Shown: piece after piece, positions 19,060 through 25,365 of the stretch
Numbering within the stretch: the stretch's first letter is position 1
Layout of the letters: every line of letters starts with the position of its first letter
NCBI GenBank assembly: GCA_900128585.1
Contig: LT642290.1
Coordinates: 1 to 25,365 of the forward strand
Length of the DNA: 25,365 nt
Direction of reading: 5' to 3'
Source of the DNA: Stramenopiles sp. TOSAG23-3
Taxonomy: Eukaryota; Sar
Made by a program: the position numbers and the translations under genes
The notes under the pieces: model-generated
What the model was told of the DNA's origin: nothing
What the model saw: the letters and a program-made list of their open reading frames with translations, nothing else
The model's database searches: none

Positions 19060-19095
19060 CCTGGAGGCCTGGAGGCCTGGAGGCCTGGATGGAGG
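19060..19095. repeat. 8-nt tandem array (CCTGGAGG)n
   Basis: Three exact copies of CCTGGAGG at 19060-19083, then an interrupted fourth (CCTGGATGGAGG). Junctions create AGGCCT palindromes. Confidence 0.85.
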
Positions 19096-19216
19096 CTTCG
19101 TTCTTCCTTCTTCTTCGTGTTTGTTGTTGTGTGTTGTATAAAAAATAATATTACATAGATATAAATAATATATGATAATAGGGTGGTGGTGTTTTTTGTT
19201 TTGTTTTTGTATGTTG

Positions 19217-19262
19217 TTTTTGGTGTCGTTGTTGTTGTTTTGTTTTTGGTGTCGTTGTTGTT
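19217..19262. repeat. 26-nt tandem duplication with (GTT)n
   Basis: TTTTTGGTGTCGTTGTTGTTG occurs twice, beginning at 19217 and 19243, so the period is 26 nt. Confidence 0.7.
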
Positions 19263-19397
19263 GAATTGATTTAACATAATAAAATTAATCAATTATTCAT
19301 GGAAAATGCAGACAATGCAAAGGTGTACATTTCTCATATTATCACAATTACCAACAAGCATTTGTAAACCGTCGGTAGAGCGTGCACTTCAATCATC

Positions 19398-20512
19398 ATG
19401 GCGAGGTTGTCTTCAAAAAGCTATGGGGAGAAGTCCACCACTACGGCGGTTGGTACAGTTTTGGAAGCAGCCGTGAACGATGTCATTTTAGAAGAGGCGG
19501 ATCGAAACACTGTAATGAAAGCATTTGGGCTGGTCAGGCCCTTGCTGACTACCTCCACTATCGTCTCAAAAGGAACGCGCATCAGACCTTTTCTAAAATG
19601 CGAAGGTAATGTCTTATTCAAAACCTCAAATATCCGCGCGTTGCAAAGGGCCATTCTGCGTCGAAGGATTGAAGTTGAGAATCACGGTAGCAAACCGGTT
19701 GTTTTTACCGCGCCCCATACGCTGGCGCTTCAACGAGATAACAATTCAGACCACAAGCCGGAAGATTTTACTGGAACACTAGCGCGTCGGTTTGCGAAGA
19801 TATGTGGAGGTGCATGCATAACGTGGACGGAGAGCGAAAGGCTAAGGATTCGAGACGGAGGGACGGATCCGACCAACAGAGACCCGAACTATTTGAAAGA
19901 TAGTGAATTGTTGGAAAATCCATGGTTCGCTGCGCTGCGGTCGTTGAGGGAATTTAAGGTTCCGTTGTGGGATGTGGAAGGGGCCATGAAGCCCTGCCTG
20001 CACGTTGACGTTCATGGTATGAAAGATCCACCGTCTCATCCTGTGGACGTATTTATAGGTACCGGGTAAGTTCCTGTTTCCCCTATTTCATCGGTCGCAT
20101 CGTTTCGTTTCACAACTAACATTTGCCAACCTGTTTTTTCTTCTATTCTCTCCCGTACAGTGCCATGCGACGGCACCTCAGTGAAAAGCGGACGGACGAT
20201 TTTGTGCGCCGTATTGAGAAGAACCTGATCCCTGTTCTTGATGAAATAATACTAGACAAGGAACGTCTGCAGTGCCATTGCGGCTTGCAGACGCCGCAAC
20301 CAAAGTTCAGCGGAGATTGGGGCCCTGGTTCGAAAGTGAATAGTTTGACGCAGTTGAGTACAAACCAGGATCTGTGGATGGGATGTGGGAGTATTTGTTA
20401 TAGTTACGCCGTTCAGGTCGAACTCTCGTATCGGTTTCGAAAATATTTAGACAAGAATCGAAAAGGGAGGGAATCCTTCATCAACGCAATTGTATCATCC
20501 GTCGCATTTTAG
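19398..20512 (+). CDS. Two-exon protein, possible N-formylglutamate amidohydrolase-like metallohydrolase
   Basis: Join of 19398-20065 and 20161-20512, giving 339 aa. The start is the first ATG (MARLSSKSYGEKSTTT). Exon 1 contains VVFTAPHTLALQRDN, KPEDFTGTLA, RDGGTDPTNRDPNYL, NPWFAALRSL and LHVDVHGMKD. The spliced junction reads VFIGTG-AMRRHLSEK. The order A-P-H..., E-D, then D-x-H-G near a conserved acidic patch resembles the metal ligands of N-formylglutamate amidohydrolase-type enzymes (H, E/D, H), but this is pattern similarity only. Exon 2 ends with a basic stretch and a short tail, SSVAF. There is no signal peptide, so it is probably soluble. The gene model is firm; the function is tentative. 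Confidence 0.75.
20066..20160 (+). other. Spliceosomal intron (95 nt)
   Basis: Donor GTAAGT at 20066, acceptor CCCGTACAG at 20160, a pyrimidine-rich run just before it (CTGTTTTTTCTTCTATTCTC), and a branch-point-like CTAAC at about 20116-20120. Splicing joins GG|T (Gly) and keeps the frame, whereas reading through reaches a stop. It is the only convincing intron in the window. Confidence 0.9.
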
Positions 20513-21499
20513 GTAAGGATTGGCATGCGTGAAAGTGTATTACATTTGTCTTACATTCACATATATTTATATACGTCATTTCACAAAAATGAAAATACCT
20601 AACCCAAAAATATTTGAAAAAATAAAATATCACATCTAATATTCCAATTCCTGGTACTTCTTCTTCTTCAATAAATAATCTTTTATCATCTTCTTCAACT
20701 TCTTCTTATAAGCTCTGTTACATGGATATAGCACGGTGTATATATCGTCTTAATTAGTATAGATAATTATATACTTGTGTAAATATTGTTCATAGGAAAG
20801 ATGAAATACAAGTTCTATTTTCTTTCGATTACTTGCGTTACAGTTTGATGTGTTCATATGAGTTCATGTGAAGTTATATTATATATAGAAATAGCACTGA
20901 GCACCGGAATGCTTTTCCGAAACCTCCTTCCTCTTTTTCTCTTTTATACGTTATAATTACACCTGCTATTTCTATATTATATAATGATGACTTTTGTTGG
21001 CTGCTTATAGATGGTGTGATGATGAAAAGCGGATGATCACACCAGCATGACAGCGTGACCTTGATGACGCTGCGAAGAAGAAGAAGAAGAAGAGGAGAAG
21101 AAGAAGAAGAAGAAGAAGAAGAAAAAAAAAAAAAAAAAAAAGAAGAAAAAAAAAAGAGAAAAAAAAAAAAAGAAGCAGACAGGGGAGAGAGGTCTCTCTC
21201 TCTCTTCTTCTTCTTCTTCTCTTCTTCTTCTTCTTCTCTCCTCCTCTCTCTTCTTCTTCTTTTTCTTCTTCTTCTTCTTCTCTCCTCCTCTCTCTTCTTC
21301 TTCTTTTTCTTCTTTCTCATTGCGTGTTAGTAAGTTCGAGGGTTTGTAAGTGATTCCGAAATTCTTCATATTGCCACCCAGGAAAAAAACAACTTGCGTT
21401 TATTCGATTCTTATCTTTCTTAACACGTCAATATTATTATTTCACTGCGGACGGTGACAACATACGTACTATACATACACGTAGTACAGAACGGGAACA
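20513..21499. other. AT-rich spacer with large purine/pyrimidine hairpin
   Basis: 987 nt between two plus-strand genes. The left part is AT-rich with CTTCTT runs near 20656-20704; the right part holds the hairpin described separately, then about 180 nt leading to the next start. No gene is supported. Frames through 20874-21369 on both strands encode only Lys/Glu/Arg or Phe/Ser/Leu runs from the simple repeat. Confidence 0.65.
21074..21318. repeat. Purine block facing pyrimidine block (imperfect long hairpin)
   Basis: 21074-21175 is almost pure purine, (GAA)n with long A-runs. A 17-nt spacer containing CAGACAGGGGAGAGAGG follows, and 21193-21318 is pure pyrimidine, CT then (CTT)n. The two blocks are roughly complementary, so a single strand can fold into a hairpin of about 100 bp. 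Within the pyrimidine arm a 44-nt unit (starting TCTCCTCCTCTCTC) is duplicated at 21237 and 21281. Confidence 0.85.
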
Positions 21500-22678
21500 A
21501 TGTTCAAGTCCTCCGATGACTCTTTAGACTGCCGCTTCCAGAAGGCTGGGTTTTTAATGAAGCTTCCCTTTGCAACCAAAGGGCGGTGGCAGAAACGTTG
21601 GTTCGTGCTGAAGGACGGGTATATGCTCTATTATGGTAGCTTTAAAAAGTCGACGGAGAAGTTCGACCAGCACCCAAGGGGCGCCGTTCCCCTTGGTAAT
21701 TGCACCATTGAGTACTTCGACGACGCGCCGAAAATACCAAAAGGTTACTACGCGTTTCGGGCCACGCATCCGAACTTCGGTGGCGGCGCAATGACCCTGG
21801 CGTGTTCCGGAAAGGAAGAACGGGACGAATGGATGGCAATCATGCGCGACTGCAGGAGAATAACCTACGAGAATGCACTGCTGGGGGACGGAATGATAAA
21901 GAAGTTGAACAGCAAAGGCTCGGAGCTGGAGGCAGAGCAGGAGGCCGCGATGAAGGAATTTGAAGCAAACGCGCTGCGCCACCGGGAGGAGAGGGAGGCC
22001 TTCGAGGACGCCAAGACGAAAATGGACGACGCGCACAAAGAAGTCGCGAGTATCGACAAAGCGTTGCAAGAGAAGGCGTCGAAGGCGAAAGAAACGGAAG
22101 AGGAACATGCGCAGTTGATGAAAGAGATGGATGCGTACGAAGAGGCTGCAAAGCGGTTAGACGAAGAAAATAATCGCATCGTAGAAGAGCAGGCCCGTTT
22201 GGCCCAGGAGAAGGAGGACGCCGAAGCCCAGCTCGTGGGAGTTGCCGAAGAAGCGGCGACGATGGAGGAGCAGCGAATCGAAGCGGAGCAGAAGCGAGAA
22301 GAGCAAAAGGCGAAAGCGACAGAAGACCAGGCCAAACTGGAGAAGCAAATGGGCGAGTTGTTGAAGGCAAAGGAGGGATTAGAAGCGCGATTGGAGAAAG
22401 AGGCCGTGAAGCATAAGAAAGCCGAAATCAAATTGAAAATGGCCCAAGACTCCGTGCGCCGGCTGGACTCTGCACTGAAACTAAGTGGCGCATCATTAGA
22501 CGACAAATTGTCGAACGATGTCAAAAATCTTATGGGCTTTTTTGAGAAACAGGTGAGTGACCTAAAGCATCAAGTGGATCATGCTGAGAATGTTAAAATT
22601 GGGCTTCGTCAGCACAAACAATACCGCAAAAAAGCCCGGCAATTAAGCGTAGCGCACCCCAGCCAGCTGAACAAGTAG
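21500..22678 (+). CDS. PH-domain and coiled-coil protein
   Basis: 392 aa, single exon. Residues ~12-117 form a pleckstrin homology domain: AGFLMKLPFATKGRWQKRWFVLKDGYMLYY opens it (K-x-W-x-x-R-x-F/W-F-x-L signature), and the C-terminal helix carries the expected Trp (ERDEWMAIMRDC). PH domains bind phosphoinositides or protein partners at membranes. From about residue 130 to 345 the sequence is almost all E, K, A, Q and L with heptad spacing, a long coiled coil. A second helical piece (about 340-375) and a basic tail end the protein. It is likely a membrane-recruited scaffold or tether. The coding region is more GC-rich than its flanks, and the minus-strand Ser/Arg/Pro frames over it are shadows. 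Confidence 0.85.
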   Translation: MFKSSDDSLDCRFQKAGFLMKLPFATKGRWQKRWFVLKDGYMLYYGSFKKSTEKFDQHPRGAVPLGNCTIEYFDDAPKIPKGYYAFRATHPNFGGGAMTLACSGKEERDEWMAIMRDCRRITYENALLGDGMIKKLNSKGSELEAEQEAAMKEFEANALRHREEREAFEDAKTKMDDAHKEVASIDKALQEKASKAKETEEEHAQLMKEMDAYEEAAKRLDEENNRIVEEQARLAQEKEDAEAQLVGVAEEAATMEEQRIEAEQKREEQKAKATEDQAKLEKQMGELLKAKEGLEARLEKEAVKHKKAEIKLKMAQDSVRRLDSALKLSGASLDDKLSNDVKNLMGFFEKQVSDLKHQVDHAENVKIGLRQHKQYRKKARQLSVAHPSQLNK

Positions 22679-23091
22679 ATGCCCTGGTACTTCAAGAAAA
22701 TCTAAATTGGTGGAACCCAAGACAGAAGAATTGGCACATTCCCAATCTGCTCTATATACGCGGAAGCCGGTTTTAGGTATGCTTTTAAAGTATAGTATGT
22801 ATAACTAAGAAATTCTGAACAAAAACACGGAACAACAACGAAACGGTACTACGAACTCCTATAATTTTCATGGCGGTAGAAATCTATAATTTACCGGGGG
22901 GTCTTCTTCTTCATTGCGTCCCCACAGTAATATGGCTGTACAGCTCCTATTGCAACACGCCAAAAAAAATATCATCACTGAAACGCTGTAGAAGAACGAG
23001 GGCGGCTAGCCAACAGCATGACGTTAGTTATTTACAAACCGGTTTTGTACGATAAACTGAATTAGCTTTCTTTTTTTAAATAGAAGAATTC
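22679..23091. other. Spacer between convergent genes
   Basis: 413 nt between the stop codons of the PH-domain gene and the bL35 gene. It presumably holds both 3' UTRs. No supported gene; the 61-aa plus frame at 22870 has no recognisable features. Confidence 0.5.
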
Positions 23092-23400
23092 TTACTTCTT
23101 TCCACCAAGAAGTTTCCACACCACTTTCCTGTCCGGTTTTTTCAACTCTTGGGACCCCATGGACTTATTTAACTTTTGCCGGCTTTGGTTGTAGTTAAGA
23201 TGCCGTCGACCAGCCTTCCAACGTTTTACTGTACCGTCCGCTCGCCTCAAAAACCTTTTCTTCGCCGACGACTTCGTTTTGATGCCCATGGACTGTACGT
23301 TTATACAAGGCCGGCCGCACGCCATCGCTCTAGCAGCTACCGTTGGCAGCGGCGTGCCAACGTGGGACCGTGCAAATAACGTCTTCAATACAGTTGCCAT
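23092..23400 (-). CDS. Mitochondrial ribosomal protein bL35 (MRPL35-like)
   Basis: 102 aa with ATG at 23400. Residues ~39-85 carry the bL35 core: IKTKSSAKKRFLRRADGTVK, then RWKAGRRHLNYNQSRQKLN (compare bacterial K-T-x-x-x-x-x-K-R-F-x-x-T-x-x-G-x-x-K-x-x-x-A-x-x-x-H). bL35 is a small basic protein of the large subunit of bacterial-type ribosomes. The N-terminal ~38 residues (MATVLKTLFARSHVGTPLPT...) are basic, hydroxylated and free of acids, consistent with an organelle transit peptide; I favour mitochondrion but a plastid is possible if the host is an alga. Complete and intronless. Confidence 0.88.
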   Translation of the reverse strand: MATVLKTLFARSHVGTPLPTVAARAMACGRPCINVQSMGIKTKSSAKKRFLRRADGTVKRWKAGRRHLNYNQSRQKLNKSMGSQELKKPDRKVVWKLLGGKK

Positions 23401-23641
23401 CTCAGTCCACTATTTGTTACACGACCCGTCACTCGTTGAATAGATAGCTAGAAAAAGTACAACAACAATTCGTTTACACAGAATTGTTATGTGCATCCTT
23501 CTTCTCTGTTTTCTCAACTGTTTACATTACTAAATTCCTATTATATATAAAACTAATACCATAGTATTTATAAAATGCACAACAAGATTAATAATAATAA
23601 TTTTCGGTCTTGACTCCTCGTATATTCCTCGTATTCCTCGT
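23401..23641. other. bL35 upstream region ending in a CCTCGT microsatellite
   Basis: AT-rich upstream sequence of bL35, with an (AAT)n near 23589-23600. It ends in three CCTCGT units (23616-23641) just left of the proposed transposon end. The last five bases, CTCGT at 23637-23641, are the proposed target-site duplication. Confidence 0.6.
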
Positions 23642-23663
23642 TGGAGTATGGAGAGTAGGGATT
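23642..23663 (+). repeat. Left terminal inverted repeat (22 bp)
   Basis: Exact reverse complement of 25265-25286. The match stops abruptly on both sides. Confidence 0.85.
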
Positions 23664-24135
23664 TTGAGATCATTTACGTAATATACTATAATTGGTCCGA
23701 AAAGGATAGGCAAGAAGAGAAATTCAAAAACAATCGTACTTTAGTATAATCAACGATCACAATCACCACTCTTTAATCCACACGGACGCTCCAACGACCG
23801 TACCGTACTGCACACCAAAAAAAATTCTTTCGACTATGCGTAACAATTCTGACATTTCCATGTTCATCTTTGTCCTATCAAGCACCCCTTACCATCGATT
23901 AGATATTCACACAACAGTTTTTATCTCGGAAACATTTTCCTTTTGGCACTCATTGGGGACGGAATCAGTGAACGTCCCGCACAATCGTTCTGTACATAGA
24001 TCTGTAAATAGACGGAGGTGGTGGGTCTCCAGGCATTTTAGTGTTTTTGGAGGTATGAATGTGCTTTTTCTTGTTTAATTATTGGCAATTTTGGTTTATT
24101 TGTGGTGTGCGTCCCCGTTTAAGCGGAAACTAAAC
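23664..24135. other. Interior of putative element, left part
   Basis: About 470 nt with no supported gene. The 80-aa plus frame at 23836-24078 starts with ATG but has no recognisable domain or repeat, and its coding status is doubtful. Confidence 0.4.
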
Positions 24136-24498
24136 TCATTTTTCTCCAACAACAACTTTGCCGTAACCACCAGCTATTACCAGGGCGTGGTCTTCGCATG
24201 TTGGCTCGTATGCGGTCGGCTCAAACGGATTATACCTCGGTGATTCTGGAGCGAACGGGTCATAGGTCGGACTCTTCGGGGAGTATTTCGGACACTCTGC
24301 GCTTGCCGGGCCCATTATAGGCTGGTATAAGGAAGGTTGCGCGGTTGGCTGACTAAACGCATTCACCGGTTGGCTAAACGCGTTCACCGGCTGACTAAAC
24401 GCATTCACCGGCTGACTGAATACATTCATTGGCTGGTTGAATATACCTGTTGACGGTGCGGTAAAAGCGGGGATAAGCCTTGAATGGGCAAGATACAT
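24136..24498 (-). CDS. Small Pro-rich heptad-repeat protein, possibly secreted, unknown
   Basis: 120 aa with ATG at 24498. About four heptads of the form N-A/V-F-S-Q-P-V/M (residues ~20-50) are followed by a Pro/Ser/Tyr stretch, YSPKSPTYDPFAPESPRYNP, that looks like RNA polymerase II CTD heptads or a cell-wall Pro-rich protein. A non-repetitive end follows (EDHALVIAGGYGKVVVGEK). In another frame just upstream, ATG 24536 encodes MSLVRTIVLYTLLCILPIQG, a good signal peptide, which would connect to this ORF if one base were gained near the CCCC run at about 24468-24471 or through splicing. Located inside the proposed element. The coding call rests on in-frame protein repeats and length; no homologue is known to me. 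Confidence 0.5.
   Translation of the reverse strand: MYLAHSRLIPAFTAPSTGIFNQPMNVFSQPVNAFSQPVNAFSQPVNAFSQPTAQPSLYQPIMGPASAECPKYSPKSPTYDPFAPESPRYNPFEPTAYEPTCEDHALVIAGGYGKVVVGEK
24347..24445 (-). repeat. 21-nt tandem repeat encoding NAFSQPV heptads
   Basis: Units begin at 24347, 24368, 24389, 24410 and (partial) 24431, period 21 nt. Substitutions mostly keep the encoded heptad, consistent with a translated repeat. Confidence 0.85.
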
Positions 24499-24536
24499 AA
24501 TAATGTATAGAGTACGATGGTTCGAACTAAACTCAT

Positions 24537-24850
24537 GTTATTATAAATTTATTGATATTTATACATGTTAATTGTTAAACAATGCCTCACAGTCCTTACC
24601 GTATGCTTTTAAAAATTTCTCACCAATGATCATACTATGTACAGGTTCGGTTTGTGTGGATGTATCACGCGTAGGTGGAGTGACCATAATATTATATTTA
24701 ATGGAACAGTGTGCAAAGACAACGACTGGTTCGAGGAGAATGTTTGCAACCCTGATGTCTGTACAGCGACTGCTAATATACCTCGTATGCTCCAATAAGT
24801 TTGACTGTTCCTCGAACAATTGTAAATGTCAATGTGTTGTTGGTGAAATT
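24537..24850. other. Interior of putative element, no confident gene
   Basis: Both strands are open over about 24568-24819, but neither frame has an ATG at its beginning. The minus frame has an internal ATG at 24687 for 39 residues. It may be an exon, a decayed gene or chance. Confidence 0.4.
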
Positions 24851-25088
24851 AGAAACATTTTTTTAATTACTTTAATTATTATTGTTGAATGAAAATAATA
24901 TATAATAATTAATATATTTTTTTTAAATAATCAATTTAGATATAAATAACAAGGGAGTATTAAATTGAAAATAGAAACATTTTTTTTTTATTATTATTTT
25001 TTTATTATTTTATTATTATATTGTTGACTGAATATATTATTATTTTTTTAATAATCAGTTTAACATATAAATAACAAGGAAGTATTAA
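24851..25088. repeat. Imperfect tandem duplication, ~120-bp unit
   Basis: Copy A starts AGAAACATTTTTTTA at 24851 and ends ATATAAATAACAAGGGAGTATTAA near 24962. Copy B starts AGAAACATTTTTT at 24973 and ends ATATAAATAACAAGGAAGTATTAA near 25088. Both share ATTGTTGA-(A/C)TGA and AATAATCA-(A/G)TTTA in the middle; the offset is 122 nt. No gene lies here. Confidence 0.75.
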
Positions 25089-25264
25089 CTTCCAAAAGAG
25101 ACGAACAATACGAACATTGTATAGCATGGGAAATGGTGAGATGTCGGAAGACTCAGTTTCGTGAAGTAGATCAATGTATGTAGATAAATGTAAAGTTTTG
25201 GGACTGCATTTTCGTTAACTTTTTATTAAGTACTTAAAAATCTATTTTCCTATACATACTATAC

Positions 25265-25286
25265 AATCCCTACTCTCCATACTCCA
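25265..25286 (-). repeat. Right terminal inverted repeat (22 bp)
   Basis: Exact reverse complement of 23642-23663. CTCGT follows immediately at 25287-25291. Confidence 0.85.
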
Positions 25287-25365
25287 CTCGTCCCTCGTCT
25301 TCCTTTTTCTTCCTCCTTCTCTCTCTTCTTTTCTTTTCTCTTCTTCTTCTTTCTTCTTTCTTCTT
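25287..25365. repeat. Pyrimidine-rich tract running into the window edge
   Basis: 79 nt, all pyrimidine apart from two G bases (CTCGT, CCCTCGTC, then TTCC/TTCTT repeats). It continues the type of sequence found left of the proposed element and is cut by the window end. Confidence 0.7.

Larger units (their letters stand above)
18564..19397. other. Microsatellite-rich spacer between divergent genes
   Basis: 834 nt that must carry the promoters of both flanking genes. It is a patchwork of simple repeats: (ATT)n at about 18871-18911, (CTT)n at about 18961-18977, (CTA)n near 19005-19016, a GC-rich inverted repeat, an 8-nt tandem array, and a 26-nt duplication with (GTT)n near 19217-19262. The minus-strand frame across 19014-19292 is a Thr/Asn/Lys read-through of these repeats. 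Confidence 0.7.
23642..25286. mobile_element. Putative non-autonomous TIR element (1,645 bp) with 5-bp target duplication
   Basis: The left end 23642-23663 (TGGAGTATGG...GGATT) and right end 25265-25286 are perfect 22-bp inverted repeats. CTCGT flanks both sides directly (23637-23641 and 25287-25291). The outer sequences on both sides are CCTCGT/pyrimidine-rich and would form one continuous tract without the element. The interior is AT-rich, carries a small minus-strand Pro-rich ORF and a ~120-bp duplication, and has no recognisable transposase. The family is uncertain: 5-bp duplications occur in Transib-type transposons, while TG...CA ends plus a 5-bp duplication would also fit a solo LTR with unusually long terminal inverted repeats. 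Confidence 0.65.

Noticed and set aside
19014-19292. 92-aa minus-strand frame
   Set aside because: Thr/Asn/Lys low complexity read through (GTT)n and other microsatellites.
20874-21369. Overlapping Lys/Glu/Arg- and Phe/Ser-rich frames on both strands
   Set aside because: They are translations of the GAA/CTT hairpin in different frames.
21840-22524. Ser/Ala/Arg/Pro-rich minus-strand frames of 176-219 aa
   Set aside because: Shadows of the coiled-coil region of the PH-domain gene (E/K/A codons reversed).
23836-24078. 80-aa plus-strand frame with ATG
   Set aside because: No domain, repeat or signal recognised; not enough to call it a gene, though it lies inside the putative element.
24505-24740. 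tRNA-like GGTTCGAA strings at 24519 and 24727
   Set aside because: They resemble a B-box, but no A-box or cloverleaf can be formed around either.
24568-24819. 83-aa minus-strand frame and an overlapping 106-aa plus-strand frame
   Set aside because: Both begin at TTG, not ATG, and oppose each other; an exon is possible but unsupported by visible splice sites.
1-25365. CRISPR array, bacterial operon or integrated virus
   Set aside because: No regularly spaced direct repeats, no bacterial-style gene packing and no viral hallmark genes are visible.

Overview
The window is nuclear DNA from a unicellular eukaryote, most likely an alga or other protist. The evidence is a set of eukaryote-only protein families, long single-exon genes, one clear GT-AG intron of 95 nt, AT-rich intergenic DNA full of microsatellites, and an organelle-targeted ribosomal protein. 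I cannot fix the lineage. A plant/bacteria-type CinA-like domain hints at an alga or stramenopile, but weakly.

Layout, left to right. (1) The 3' two-thirds of an ASCC3/Slh1-type double-cassette helicase (+, cut by the left edge). (2) A large secreted or ER-lumenal protein of 1180 aa built from about 14 copies of a roughly 63-residue unit with an E-P-A-D motif and a Cys pair (+); I do not recognise the family. (3) A four-TM tetraspanin-shaped membrane protein with a very charged N-tail (-). (4) 1.2 kb of AT-rich spacer. (5) A NIPA-type magnesium transporter (+). (6) A lipase maturation factor (+), split into two frames at a run of 11 G. (7) A homologue of ATP6AP2, the (pro)renin receptor and V-ATPase accessory protein (+). 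(8) A fusion of a CinA-like domain, an unknown middle region, MORN repeats and an EF-hand pair, with a likely mitochondrial presequence (-). (9) Microsatellite-rich spacer. (10) A two-exon possible metallohydrolase resembling N-formylglutamate amidohydrolases (+). (11) A PH-domain/coiled-coil protein (+) preceded by a large purine/pyrimidine hairpin. (12) Mitochondrial bL35 (-).

The right end, 23642-25286, looks like a 1,645-bp transposable element. It has perfect 22-bp terminal inverted repeats and an exact 5-bp flanking direct duplication (CTCGT), inside what would otherwise be a continuous CCTCGT/pyrimidine tract. It carries a small Pro-rich heptad-repeat ORF on the minus strand, which may lack an upstream signal-peptide exon or frame, and an internal ~120-bp duplication. 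It has no recognisable transposase, so it would be non-autonomous.

These are independent eukaryotic genes, not an operon. Several encode ER/secretory or membrane proteins (EPAD-repeat protein, LMF, ATP6AP2-like, NIPA, the four-TM protein), but I see no evidence that they form one pathway.
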